Below, piece after piece: positions 27,574 through 37,214 of a DNA stretch of 64,000 nucleotides. The notes beneath the pieces were generated by a model. That model searched no databases and was not told the origin of the DNA. It saw only the letters and a list, made by a program, of their open reading frames with translations. The stretch is taken from contig VLTN01000020.1 of NCBI GenBank assembly GCA_008330645.1, positions 124,001 to 188,000 of the forward strand, written 5' to 3'. Source of the DNA: Cafeteria roenbergensis. Taxonomy: Eukaryota; Sar; Bigyra; Bicosoecida; Cafeteriaceae. Position numbers and translations under genes: made by a program. Each line of letters opens with the position of its first letter. Position 1 is the stretch's first letter.

Positions 27574-29805
27574 CTAGCCCGTCGGCGTTTCGACCCGGTC
27601 CTGAGCCGCCTCGCAAGCGGCGACAACCTCCGCCCCTACCGCCCGCACCAGCGCCCTTCCGAGCAACGCGCCGCCAACGAGGCGTGAGGCGGGCTGCGCG
27701 GACCTGCAAGCCACGACGACTTCGCTGCCTCCCGCCGCCGATGAGGACGCCGAAGACGGCAGCCGAGGCCGCAGCTCTACCGACACGCAGCAGCACCGAT
27801 GGGCGTCGACAGGCAGTGCTGCTGCAGACTCGCCGCTTCCTGGTGCTGCCAGCACGAGCACCGCGAAGTGGCTCTGCCCAGCGGCCGCTCCCGCAAGGCG
27901 CGGCAGAGTCCACCGTATCCGTCCGGAGTGCCCGCTGTCGCGGCCTGTGGGCTGGCCACCTGCCGCCTTCAGCTCGTCCGCGCCGTCGGCACCGGGCTGC
28001 GCTGCAGCGCTGGAAGCAGCAGCACCGGTCTCAGCGCACTCGGTCGGCGACGCCGCCTGGTTCGGAGCCGCGGCGTCGCAGCTCGTCGGGCCTTGCTGCC
28101 GTGGTGCGAGCAGCGTCGGCAGCACGGCCTGCGGTGGGGCAGCTTCGGCCCCGATGCGGGCTGCTTTGCCGGCCGCGATGGACCCGTGGTCGGGTGTCGT
28201 GAGCGCGAGGCACCTGGAGAGCGCCGCAGCTGCGCCGGCCTGCGTGCCATCCCGCGACAGCCCCAGCGCCACCACGTCCCACCCCCCCACGGACCTAGCC
28301 GGCAGAGCTTGCCCCCTCGTCCACACGCCGCCGCTTGCGGGCCTGCCGCCAGAGCAAGCTGCCGCGCCACCGACCCGCTCGTTGCACCGGCTCCACTCCC
28401 TCAGCCGCTGGGCCGCCTCTCCCGGCGCCAGCATGGCAAGGCTGCCCGCGAAGCGAGGGGGACGGACCGCGTCGGCGCCGCACGCTGTCGCGCCCGGTGG
28501 GGCGAAGCAGATGGCGGGGAGGAACGTCCAGGCGAGCGCCCAGCGCAGGGTGCGGCCCTGCCGCAGCGTCACCGTGACGGCCATGGTGGCGCCTGCCGCC
28601 ACGGCCCGAGCGCGGCTAGGCTCCAGCGACGCCTTCCGCCCGAGCAGGCTCGTGTGCCACAGAGCCGCAGGGCTGGCGCGCCCCGCAGGCCCGGCGCCCT
28701 CCGCAGCCCCCTCAGTCTCTGCGCTGCTGCTGGGAGTGGCAGCGACGCCCCCTGCTGCAGTGAGCGACGCACTCTCGCTCACCATGGCGGCCACGAAGCC
28801 CTCGTCGCCTCCCGGCACAGCGGTTTCACTCGAACCCTCGCCGCTAAACACCAGCTCAGCCGATGCGCCGACGTCGGCAGTGCGGCTGTTGCTGTTGGCC
28901 TCCTCGCCGGTCTCGAAGAACGGGGGGTTGCAGAGCACGACCGACAGCGGCGGCGCGCGCAGGGGCCGCATCCCGCGCCCAGCCGGGCTGGCGCCGGGAG
29001 CCACGGCGGCTGCATCTGCAGCCGCGCATGCGACAGCGGCAGAGACAGAGGCAGCGGGGTCGCTGGCCGGAGCAGAATCTGCTTCTCCGGCCGCGCTCGC
29101 CGAGCCCCGGGCGCGGACCCAGCCAGCTGCTCGCAGCGCTGGGGCGAGAAACTCGGCGCTGGAAGGCGTCCCCACGACCCGGACAAGGCCGCTGCCGCAG
29201 CCACAGCGCTCCACGTTGCCAAGCGCCTGCTCCAGCGATGTGGGCTCCAGCTCCGTCGCCACCACGCGCACGCCCAAGTGCCTCGCTGCCAGCAGGCTGT
29301 AGACTGCGGACGCCCCCGTGCCAATGTCCGCAAGCGGCGGAAACGCGGCGCTCCGGCGGTCTGCAACCGAGTGCGCGGTGTGCCACAGCGCAAGCGTGCC
29401 GGTCCACGCGCACGCCTCTGGCAGCACTGCCCGCCACAAGTCCTGCGCCCACAGAACGTAGTTCAGTCGCCCCGGGATGACAGGCACGAGCTTGGTCTCC
29501 GGCATGCTCCAGGCCTTGTGCGGCACCCCAAAGTCCTGCTCCAGGATGCACCTGGTGGCTGCGGCAACTGCCTTGGCGTCCCGAAAGTCAATGGTCGTTT
29601 TCGGCCGACTTCCTGGCCCACCCGGCCCGCGGCCGGGGGTCTGAGTGCACAACGCGGCAAAGTCCTCGTCGCGCTCCTGGATTGCAGCGAAGCTCGGCGC
29701 GTTCAGGAAGAACGGGCTTCTTGGGTGCATACCGTCATTGAAACGCTGGTCCTGCGGCCGCTCCTCGGCGCCCTCCCAGCGGCGGGGCCGCTTGGCGGGC
29801 CGCAT
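27574..29805 (-). CDS. METTL16: METTL16-type U6 snRNA N6-adenosine methyltransferase
   Basis: Single exon of 743 residues starting at ATG 29805. The N-terminus has the METTL16 hallmarks: FNDGMHPRSPF, then TTIDFRDAKAVAAATRCILE, PGRLNYVLWAQDL and the SAM-binding ADIGTGASAVYSLL. The catalytic motif is VVLCNPPFFETGEEAN near residue 290, with the NPPF tetrad used by this family. RQGRTLRWALAWTF near residue 415 matches the end of the human catalytic domain. METTL16 methylates U6 snRNA in the ACAGAGA box and hairpins in the SAM-synthetase mRNA. Compared with human METTL16 there are Ala/Glu-rich insertions around 300-360. The C-terminal 320 residues are poorly conserved, so equivalence to the human vertebrate-conserved regions cannot be judged by eye. 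Confidence 0.9.
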   Translation of the reverse strand: MRPAKRPRRWEGAEERPQDQRFNDGMHPRSPFFLNAPSFAAIQERDEDFAALCTQTPGRGPGGPGSRPKTTIDFRDAKAVAAATRCILEQDFGVPHKAWSMPETKLVPVIPGRLNYVLWAQDLWRAVLPEACAWTGTLALWHTAHSVADRRSAAFPPLADIGTGASAVYSLLAARHLGVRVVATELEPTSLEQALGNVERCGCGSGLVRVVGTPSSAEFLAPALRAAGWVRARGSASAAGEADSAPASDPAASVSAAVACAAADAAAVAPGASPAGRGMRPLRAPPLSVVLCNPPFFETGEEANSNSRTADVGASAELVFSGEGSSETAVPGGDEGFVAAMVSESASLTAAGGVAATPSSSAETEGAAEGAGPAGRASPAALWHTSLLGRKASLEPSRARAVAAGATMAVTVTLRQGRTLRWALAWTFLPAICFAPPGATACGADAVRPPRFAGSLAMLAPGEAAQRLREWSRCNERVGGAAACSGGRPASGGVWTRGQALPARSVGGWDVVALGLSRDGTQAGAAAALSRCLALTTPDHGSIAAGKAARIGAEAAPPQAVLPTLLAPRQQGPTSCDAAAPNQAASPTECAETGAAASSAAAQPGADGADELKAAGGQPTGRDSGHSGRIRWTLPRLAGAAAGQSHFAVLVLAAPGSGESAAALPVDAHRCCCVSVELRPRLPSSASSSAAGGSEVVVACRSAQPASRLVGGALLGRALVRAVGAEVVAACEAAQDRVETPTG

Positions 29806-30016
29806 TCCCCAAACCAGACCGACGAGTTGCTTGGTGTGGGCGCGGCGTCGTGCGTGAGAAGTGCTGGGCCTTGGTCAACTCAACCAAGTGCAGAGCGACA
29901 TGCAATGTTTGATGGCAGGCGGGCCGCGGCGCGCGGAGAGCAGAGCACACGTGCCGCAGCCACGGCAAGCAGACGCACCCCATCCAGAGCGCATCGAGGT
30001 GGAGCCCATGAGAACT

Positions 30017-30032
30017 GGGGGGGGGGGGGGGG
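30017..30032. repeat. Homopolymer run of 16 G
   Basis: A G16 tract lies between METTL16 and PSMB1, about 30 bases past the PSMB1 stop on the minus strand. Such runs are prone to sequencing and replication slippage, and the exact length may be unreliable. Confidence 0.9.
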
Positions 30033-30060
30033 CAGGCCCTGGGCGAGGGCGTTTGGGGGC

Positions 30061-31369
30061 TCAGTCCTCCCTGATGGCGAAGCGGGCCTCCTTCATTGCC
30101 ACGCCGCGCGCGATGGTGAAGATGCGAATGCTGTCACCCACGCGGATTTGGCGCTCCGCCGCAGTGATGAAGGCGTCCTTGGCGATGTTGACGGCTGCCT
30201 CGGGCGTGAGGTCCCCCTCAGGCTTGTCGGTGCGGCTCTTGAATCCAACCACGTTGTCCAGGTAAGGGATGATGAGGCGCTGCCCTGCGCCCTGGCACGC
30301 GTAGGGCACGCGCTCGAAGGACCCCACCGCATCGTAGGTGTAGACCGCGCCCTTGCCTTCCGCGTCGAGGCCCGAGAGCACGTTAAACGCGTAGTACGGG
30401 AAGAAGCGGCGGCCGTAGAGGGTGTTGCCCAGCATCTGAGCCACGCTGTGGGTCTCAATGTCCACCTCGTGGTCGTGCTTGTAGCTGCGGAGGCGCGGGG
30501 CAGGTGGAGGGGAGAGACGGGGAGGGGAGGGGCAGCGTTGGGACGGAGATCACAGCGGGCGGCGCGAGCAAGCGCACGGGCAAACCGGGGTGCCTAGGGG
30601 GGGTGGCTGGCGAGGAGCCAGGGCGGCACGGACCGGGGCTGGCCGCACGCAGGAGCCCCCAAAGGCGGGAGGCGGTGCGGGCGGCGCCGCATGCTCACTC
30701 CTTGACGCGCATGTCGATGACCTTGTGAAGCGTGGTCACGTCAGTGTGGCAGCCGCCAGTGGCCAGCACGCAGTGGGGACTCAGCACCACAGAGCGGTTG
30801 ACGTCGCGCGTCAGGATGTGGTAGTCCTCGGAGAGGCGGGTGTCGACGGCAACCACCACAAAGTCCTTGCCGCCGATAGCGAGCACGGTGCTGCGAAGGG
30901 AGGCGCGGCGCCGCACACAGGAGATGCAGTGAGGCAGGCGGCGGCGCGCGAGCGAGCGAGTGGAAGGCTGAGCGCCGGCCTGCCCCGGGAGGGGCGGCGG
31001 CGCGCCGCGAGATGGTTTCCCAGCGGAGCAGCAGCCTCACCCGCCGTTGAAGTCGTAGGGCTCAAAGCGGTGCTCCTTGATGCCCACGCTCTTCGGCACG
31101 ACACTGCGGGGAACGATGCTCAAGGATCAGGGCGCGCGGGGTGCGGTGGGAGGCGTGCGCGCGTGCGTGCGTGCGCAAGCTGGGAGGCCGTGGTCGGGCC
31201 AGATCGCCGCGCCCAAGGTCGGGTCGAGTTGCGCCCCTCTGCCTGCGGCGAAGGCTGCTGCGCGGCGAAGCTCGCAATCAAGCGGGACTGGCGCGCGATG
31301 CCCCATCCCCGTTGCAGCCCACACGCATGGGGCTCACGTGGCCGCGGCGGGGCCAATGTCCGCCGCCAT
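30061..31369 (-). CDS. PSMB1: 20S proteasome subunit beta-6 (PSMB1)
   Basis: Four exons, 31338-31369, 31041-31103, 30699-30890 and 30061-30484, join with matching phases (2, 2, 2) to give 236 residues, the family length. The first exon encodes just MAADIGPAAA plus two bases. The protein continues with HRFEPYDFNGG, joined to TVLAIGGKDFVVVAVDTRLS, then YHILTRD and LSPHCVLATGG. The last exon has GRRFFPYYAFNVLSGLD, EGKGAVYTYDAVGSFER, DNVVGFKS and FITAAERQIRVGD. These match human PSMB1 throughout. Beta-6 is a non-catalytic subunit of the 20S core in cytosol and nucleus. All four donors and acceptors follow the local GTGAG/GCAG pattern. The gene is divergent from RPB7 and tandem with METTL16. Confidence 0.95.
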
Positions 31370-31868
31370 GGGCGCGGCGCCAGCCGACGAGAAGAATGCA
31401 GGCCCACTGCGGGCGCGACACAGACCAAGGCAGCGGGTGGGGCACGCTGGCGGATCGCGTCGCAGACAAGTGCCAGCGCAGGAGCGCGCGCGAGGCCGAG
31501 CGCGCGGGGGCAAGGCCGCGGCGCGCCCCAGGGCTTTTCGCAGCCGAATGCCCGATCCCTGCGCCCGCTCCGGGGGCCGCCTCACCCCGAAGATGCCGCG
31601 GCAGCTGCAAAGGCCATTGCTAGCTCGCAAGCACGGTCCGGACTCCTGGTCCGTGCGGTGTGCTGGGCCCTGGGGCCGCGCTCGCCGCGCAAGCCGGCAG
31701 CCGCCGCCTGGTGGAGCGCAGGCCGCACCCGGCAGAGCCCTGCGGCTGCAGGCGCAGCCGAGGGCGGTCCCGGCGCGCGCAGCCAGGGCCCACTCTCGCC
31801 GCGGCTGGGACCCTGCCGCTGCGCGCGCGTGGCTGCGGGACAGGCCCGAATCGGCGCCGCGGAGAGCC
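31370..31868. promoter_or_regulatory. Bidirectional interval, PSMB1 and RPB7
   Basis: 499 bases between the start codons of two housekeeping genes on opposite strands. No core promoter motif is obvious. The sequence is very GC-rich with no coding content on either strand. Confidence 0.45.
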
Positions 31869-32880
31869 ATGTTCTTCCGGGTGAGCCGGCCGGGGCGAGC
31901 GCGCAGAGCGCCCAAACGACGACCAGCGCCAAACTGCTCCCCCCGAGCCGCCATGGCCAGCCTCCGGCAGCGATGCGCCCTAGCAAGCTCCCCTTGCGCT
32001 CTGGTTCGGCGTTTCCGCGCCCCGCCTGTGGCCCGCAGGCGACGCTTCACCACACCATCCAGCTCCACCCGCAATTCCTGGGCAAGGGCATCGTCGACAC
32101 CGTCATCCAGGAGCTGGAGAAGGAGGTGGAAGGGGAGAACATCGCGGGCGTGGGGTGCATCGTTGCCGTGATCACTGTTCCGGTGCGTCCAGGTGGCCCG
32201 CCCTTCCCGGGGCGACGGAGCCCTCGCGGCTTTGCGACCTGGCGCCGCTGGTTCACGCCCTCGCGGGAGTGCCGCACCCACGTGCCCCGCTGCGGCGTGC
32301 CATATCTCTTGTGCGTGTTTCCGCAGCCTGGCGGCGTCTCCATGGGCCGCGTTGATGCCCTGACGGGCTTCGTCAAGTTCCGCGTCACCTACATCGCGGT
32401 TGTGTTCCGCCCCCTCCAGATGGAGGTGCTCGACGCCAAGGTGCAGTCGGTGTCCGAGTTCGGGTTCTTCGCCCAGCTCGGGCCTATTGAGGTCTTCGTC
32501 GCAGATGCCGTGAGTGCACGCGGCCACCACCCACCGCCCCCACCGGCGCCTCCAGCGGAAGCCCCGCCAGCCGCTTGCCCGCGCGATGCCGCTGCAGCGC
32601 CGTGCCAGCCACCGTGCTCCCTTTGCTTGCCGAGAGCCAGTCTCTCCTTCACGCGCCGGCGCGCTCTGGACGCCGTTGCTGTCTCTGCGCGCAGCACATC
32701 CCCGACGACATGGACTTCATCTCCGACAAGATGATTTGGCGCAACCGCGAGACGGGCGACGAGCTCGCTGCTGACTCCATCGTGCGTTTGCGTGTGCTGC
32801 GGGCCAAGACGGATGTTGGGAGGACCTCAGCCGTTGGCACCATCGCGGACGCCTGCCTTGGCGTGATTGCAGCAGAGTGA
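31869..32880 (+). CDS. RPB7: RNA polymerase II subunit RPB7
   Basis: Four exons, 31869-31880, 32039-32182, 32327-32509 and 32695-32880, all join in phase 0 to give 174 residues (human POLR2G has 172). The first exon is only 12 bases (MFFR), matching the conserved MFY start of RPB7. Exon 2 continues with HHTIQLHPQFLG and LEKEVEGENIAGVGCIVAV. Exon 3 holds ALTGFVKFRVTYIAVVFRP and the OB-fold start EVLDAKVQSVSEFGFFAQLG. Exon 4 opens with HIPDDMDF and ends with IRLRVLRAKTDV-like residues and a GTIADACLGVI C-terminus. RPB7 forms the RPB4/7 stalk that binds the nascent RNA. Donors are GTGAGC, GTGCGT and GTGAGT; acceptors all end in GCAG. Confidence 0.93.
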
Positions 32881-33131
32881 ACGTTGCCGTGTGCCCCGCG
32901 ACGATGGCCATGGCGGCGTTCGATCGTCGTGTTCGTGAGTGCGTGAAATCTGCTCCAAGGTGCCGAGGCGTGAGTCCCAAAGCTCGTTCGCTTGCGGCGG
33001 CAGCTGCAATGGCGATTGGAGCAAGCGGCACCCGCGCAAGCGCTTGCAAGCGGGCCACGCGTCGCTCGCTCGTGGAGGGGGGAGGGGGCGGGGTGAGCGC
33101 CGAGAGGCCCAATGTCGGTGCACGGTGCAAC

Positions 33132-36100
33132 TCAAGCCGTGGGCCGCACCCCACCCAGACGCCTGCGACCGTTGCGGCCGAGTCGGGCTTCGGCCTTGAA
33201 TGGAGTCGCTCCGAGCGGCGACGCCTTCGGGTCTGGGAAACTTCCCTGCGGCGCGTCGCTGTCGCTGCTTGCGTCAGCATCGTCGCCTAGCTCCCTTGCA
33301 CCGCTTGCGGATGGGACGCCCCAGCGGGCCCTGCCACGAGAGCACGCCGCGTCTGCAGCGGCGCTGCGCAACCGAACGGAAACTCGGCGACCAGAGTCTG
33401 CGATGCGAAGACCAGTGCCCGGCATGGCGTCCCTCATCCGCCGTGAGCGCGCTCCAGCCTCCTGACTTGCTGGGAGGCGCCGCGCCTCGGCTGCCAGCCG
33501 GGCCTCTTCGCCGAGAGGACCGGCGAACGCGCGCGACGTTGCGTCGGCCACGGCTTCCGGCCTGATTTCGCTGGCAGCCTCTGCTCTGGGCAGCGCCCGA
33601 GGGACGAAGTCGATTGGCGGGCCAGCGCCGGCTGCGACGATGGGCACCACGTGCGGGCTGGTCTTCCCGGGAATGACAAAGGCCGGGAAGAAGCCAATGT
33701 CTCTGTCGGCCCGCCCTGGCACCGCTCCGAGCTCGGGAATCTCTGGCTGGGACAGAGGTGCTGCGACGTTGTCCAGTGCCCCACGCAGGATGCGCTTGTC
33801 GAAGAATGGAGTGTCCCGGGAATTTCGCCCCGCGACGGCGAGAGCTTTGAACGGATGGGCAAACCTGCTCAGGGACCCGTCCTCCGCGTCGACGTCGTCC
33901 GAAACATGAAGCGTCGCCCTCGTCCCCGGCGGGAGCACACTGCCAGGCAGTCTGGGAGGAGGTAGCGCACTTGCCGTGTCGCCAGAACGAAGTCCGACTT
34001 CGTGTTTGCGCGTTTTGCCCCCTTCGATGCTCTTGCAGCCTGACCTCCGCGAGTTTTTCACGGCTTCCCGCACATGTGCAGCCAGGCGCGAGTGCTGGCT
34101 TGTATGGCTCCGCAGCCGTGCCCTTTCCAGGCTCTTGCGGGCTACTCGAGCAGGGTCCAGGTCATTGGACGTTGCCTTGCCAGTGCGTTCGTCGTCGCGG
34201 CCGTCGGTTTCTGCACCGGCTCGAGCCATGGCAGAGTCACGGCTGTCTTGCGAGTCGGCATCGTCGTCATCCACGCTCATCCCGGCGCCGAATCCGTCTC
34301 CAACCGACACCGGTGCGCAATCCAGCTGCCGCAGCCGCCCTGGTGGGGCGCTGGAGTCCGACGGAGAGCATTCTGGAACAGCGGATCCGCCCCGCCGCCG
34401 ACCGTCTCGCCCCAGCAAATCGCTGGCGCCCTCAGTCAGCGTCGGCAAGGCGCGCTGCGCTGCGCGAATCCTCATCCGCGTCGCCGTGACCATCGAGTCG
34501 CTTGTCCGTGCAGTCGCCGGGGAGAATCCCCCGAGCGTTCCCGAGCCCACCGCCAGCGGCGGCCCCTGGCTTGAAACGTTTCGGCCCGCGTCGTATGGGG
34601 AAGTATTTGTCCACGGCAAGCCTGCAGCGGCCGGAGAGCGCGAGGATGCCGCAAACGGCGACGGCCCAGGACCGGGACTGACGCCAGTGACGCTCTGAAC
34701 CGACGCGCCGGCGTCGTGTCCAGCTCCGAGGACAAGGTCTCCAGCTCGAGACAGGTTCATGGGGCGAAGGTCTTCCGCCGCAGCAGCCAGCACTTGCTGG
34801 TCGAGGCCAGACGCCGCTTCTGCCGCAGCTGCAAACTCTTGCTTCGCCAGCGCCTCGGCTCGGATGGGGACTCGAAAAGCTACCCTGGCCCCCGACTCGC
34901 CCTCTACTACACAGCTGCCAGTGACCGGACCGGGGGTTCTGGCCAGCAGCAAGATGATGACGTCCGTTCGGCGGCCTCCGGGCACGACGTCGCTCCTGTA
35001 GCGGGCGCGCAGAGAGTGTGTGGCTCGAGACTGCGCAGCGCCTTCTGCCTCCAGCTGACGGACGCGGATGCGTCGAGGCGCTGCCAAGCTGTTCCGCACC
35101 TGCAGAGGAAATGCGTACTCTGTCCCAACGCGGATGGAGCCAAAGTCGGCTTCAGCCGGGAAAATTTGCAGGTCGGCGCCGGCGCTGGCCTGCCTGATCT
35201 CGACGCGCTCGCTCGGATCGCCCTGCCTCGCATGCTCGCCATCACTGGCTGCGGGCTGGCCGGCCTCTGCGTCTCCTGTGCCGTGCGCTTGCCCGGCCGG
35301 GACTGCGGAGTCCCGGAACGGCTCTGGTGGGGCAGCGGGCGGCCCTCTCGAGGCCGTGCCTGCCATCGCTGGGAGTCGCTTCGATGCGGACAAGCGGGTG
35401 AAACGGCCAGAGTCATACGCTTCGCCTCCAGGCTCCGACGCGGGTGCTAGCCACCGGGACGGGCCAGTGTGGGCAGCAGTGAGACCGCTGGAAGCAGCCA
35501 AGTCATCCACCGCGCTGAAGAGGGTGCTGGCGATGTCTGGCGCCTCAACGAGCACGGGGACTGCCGAGCCAACGCCGTCCAGTCTCGAAGAAAAGGGCCT
35601 CGGCGCACTTGGCTGAGGGATGGACACCGTCGAGGGCAACTCGTCGACTGTCTCAACCGCCTTGTAGCTCACCATGAGTGCCGGCCGCCGTCGCCCCAGC
35701 GACGCCGGCCTCGCTGCACCACGCGCGCAGGAGTCGGCCATGGCTCCAGCTCCGGGACAGGCCGTGCTTTGGCGGCTGGTGTGCGCACGTCCCAACGACA
35801 CTCCTGCTGCGAGCGGGAGCCCCGGGGACTGCCTCACCGACGCCCCGTCGCCGGCAGAGTGAGCTCGGCCAGGCGCACGCTCCAGCTCCGAGAGCGGAAA
35901 TCCCCGAGCTGCCAGCTCCTGCACTCTTTGCGCAAGCAGCCGTTCCCTGTGTTGCACGTCGTCGCGGAGGAACCGCATCCGGTGCCGCGCGTCTTCTGGC
36001 GCTGTCTCAAGCTGGGCGAGGAGCCTGCGCTTCTCCTCGAGCTGTCGCGTGGCCATGGCGACAGAGTCACGCAGCGCGCTTGCCATCCTCAGGGCGTCCG

Positions 36101-37214
36101 AGCCGCCTAGCTCGGCATACCACGACCGCGCTGGCGGTCTGGGCCCGTCGTAGACTCTGGTGGACACACTTGACCAACGGCGAGAGGCACGCGACTCGGG
36201 CAGCGATCCGCCGTCCTGATAATCGCGCGAAGAGGGAGTCGCTCCAGAAGAGAGCAGCGGCGCTCTGATGCATGGCCCCCTGGAGCACTCGCGGGACCCC
36301 ACGGGCTTGGCAGCCGAGCTAGGTGCCACCACTGACTTCCACGCAACCGCAAGACCGCCGGAGTCATTGACTCGCGCGGAGGTGTACGGAGCACGGACAG
36401 TGACGAAGTTTTGCCACCCCGCAGCTGACCTTCCCTTCCCAAGCCAGGCTGGCTGGCCGGCTCCCAGCATGTTCGTGATCTGAAGCGGTTGGAGCAACTC
36501 CCCCCCTGCCCTTCGAAGCGTTTTGGAAGCGAGCGTCCCGGTCGGGCCCCGCGTTGCTGCAAGGTCAGCGCCGTCTGCCACCCCACGCCAGCCCTGATTC
36601 TCACCATCTCCGTGCTGGTCAGCCCATGCGTCCAGGACCCCGAAGGGGTCGTCGTCCGGACCGCTGCTGTCCTCCGACGAGGATTCACTCGGTTGACCCA
36701 ATGCGGCCAGCCTGGCGCTGCGTGCGTCGAGGGAGGCGCTGGCCAGAGAAGCTGCCGACTGCACCATTCCGGGGGGCGATGCTACTGGCGCCGCTGGCTC
36801 CACCGCCCATCCAGCTTCGGGGCTAGCGAGGCCTTTGGGGGGCATTCTTGCCCCCCGAAAGAGACGAAAGCCGATTATGCTGCCTCCTCCAGGAATTTGC
36901 ACGGGATACCCCAAGTCCAGCTGCTCGAGAACTTGCACTGCGCGGCGCCTCCGGCGCGCCGCGCCAGACACCAGGTGCTTGGCCTGGGCAACGCGCAAGC
37001 GCATTTCGCTGGCGTCTTGCTGGTCTCCCGAGGCCAGCTTCCGCACCTCCTCCGGCGAGCGCTTTGGGTTGAGGAACTGCATAGGCGGGCCAACTGCCAG
37101 CGGGTCGGTGCCATGCGTCTTGACTCGCACGCGCTGAGGCAGCTGGCCATAGTCAAGCAAAAGCAAGTCGGGTTCTGCGGCAGGGGTTGTCAAGGTGCCA
37201 GCAGTGGAGGCCAA
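33132..37214 (-). CDS. Large protein with an ASH-like domain, 5' end uncertain
   Basis: An open frame of about 1,360 codons. Near 34780-35130 the segment LQIFPAEADFGSIRVGTEYA, followed by FPLQVRNSLAAPRRIRVRQL and a stretch ending GPVTGSCVVEGESGARVAF, has the form of an ASH/PapD-like immunoglobulin domain (ASPM, SPD-2, Hydin). These are common in ciliary and centrosomal proteins. The N-terminus after about residue 20 looks conserved (GPPMQFLNPKRSPEEVRKLA, EMRLRVAQAKHLVSGAAR). The rest is Ser/Arg/Ala-rich and probably disordered, with short ordered pieces near the C-terminus (FFPAFVIPGKTSP). The frame opens at a TTG, so the true start is upstream. An acceptor ctgccgcag at about 37180 and an exon covering about 37254-37440 fit in phase. 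No orthologue was named. Confidence 0.65.
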   Translation of the reverse strand: MASTAGTLTTPAAEPDLLLLDYGQLPQRVRVKTHGTDPLAVGPPMQFLNPKRSPEEVRKLASGDQQDASEMRLRVAQAKHLVSGAARRRRRAVQVLEQLDLGYPVQIPGGGSIIGFRLFRGARMPPKGLASPEAGWAVEPAAPVASPPGMVQSAASLASASLDARSARLAALGQPSESSSEDSSGPDDDPFGVLDAWADQHGDGENQGWRGVADGADLAATRGPTGTLASKTLRRAGGELLQPLQITNMLGAGQPAWLGKGRSAAGWQNFVTVRAPYTSARVNDSGGLAVAWKSVVAPSSAAKPVGSRECSRGPCIRAPLLSSGATPSSRDYQDGGSLPESRASRRWSSVSTRVYDGPRPPARSWYAELGGSDALRMASALRDSVAMATRQLEEKRRLLAQLETAPEDARHRMRFLRDDVQHRERLLAQRVQELAARGFPLSELERAPGRAHSAGDGASVRQSPGLPLAAGVSLGRAHTSRQSTACPGAGAMADSCARGAARPASLGRRRPALMVSYKAVETVDELPSTVSIPQPSAPRPFSSRLDGVGSAVPVLVEAPDIASTLFSAVDDLAASSGLTAAHTGPSRWLAPASEPGGEAYDSGRFTRLSASKRLPAMAGTASRGPPAAPPEPFRDSAVPAGQAHGTGDAEAGQPAASDGEHARQGDPSERVEIRQASAGADLQIFPAEADFGSIRVGTEYAFPLQVRNSLAAPRRIRVRQLEAEGAAQSRATHSLRARYRSDVVPGGRRTDVIILLLARTPGPVTGSCVVEGESGARVAFRVPIRAEALAKQEFAAAAEAASGLDQQVLAAAAEDLRPMNLSRAGDLVLGAGHDAGASVQSVTGVSPGPGPSPFAASSRSPAAAGLPWTNTSPYDAGRNVSSQGPPLAVGSGTLGGFSPATARTSDSMVTATRMRIRAAQRALPTLTEGASDLLGRDGRRRGGSAVPECSPSDSSAPPGRLRQLDCAPVSVGDGFGAGMSVDDDDADSQDSRDSAMARAGAETDGRDDERTGKATSNDLDPARVARKSLERARLRSHTSQHSRLAAHVREAVKNSRRSGCKSIEGGKTRKHEVGLRSGDTASALPPPRLPGSVLPPGTRATLHVSDDVDAEDGSLSRFAHPFKALAVAGRNSRDTPFFDKRILRGALDNVAAPLSQPEIPELGAVPGRADRDIGFFPAFVIPGKTSPHVVPIVAAGAGPPIDFVPRALPRAEAASEIRPEAVADATSRAFAGPLGEEARLAAEARRLPASQEAGARSRRMRDAMPGTGLRIADSGRRVSVRLRSAAADAACSRGRARWGVPSASGARELGDDADASSDSDAPQGSFPDPKASPLGATPFKAEARLGRNGRRRLGGVRPTA

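Noticed and set aside
30590-32734. Long plus-strand frame overlapping PSMB1 and RPB7
   Set aside because: It runs through PSMB1 antisense and through introns of RPB7. The real RPB7 exons within it are explained by splicing.
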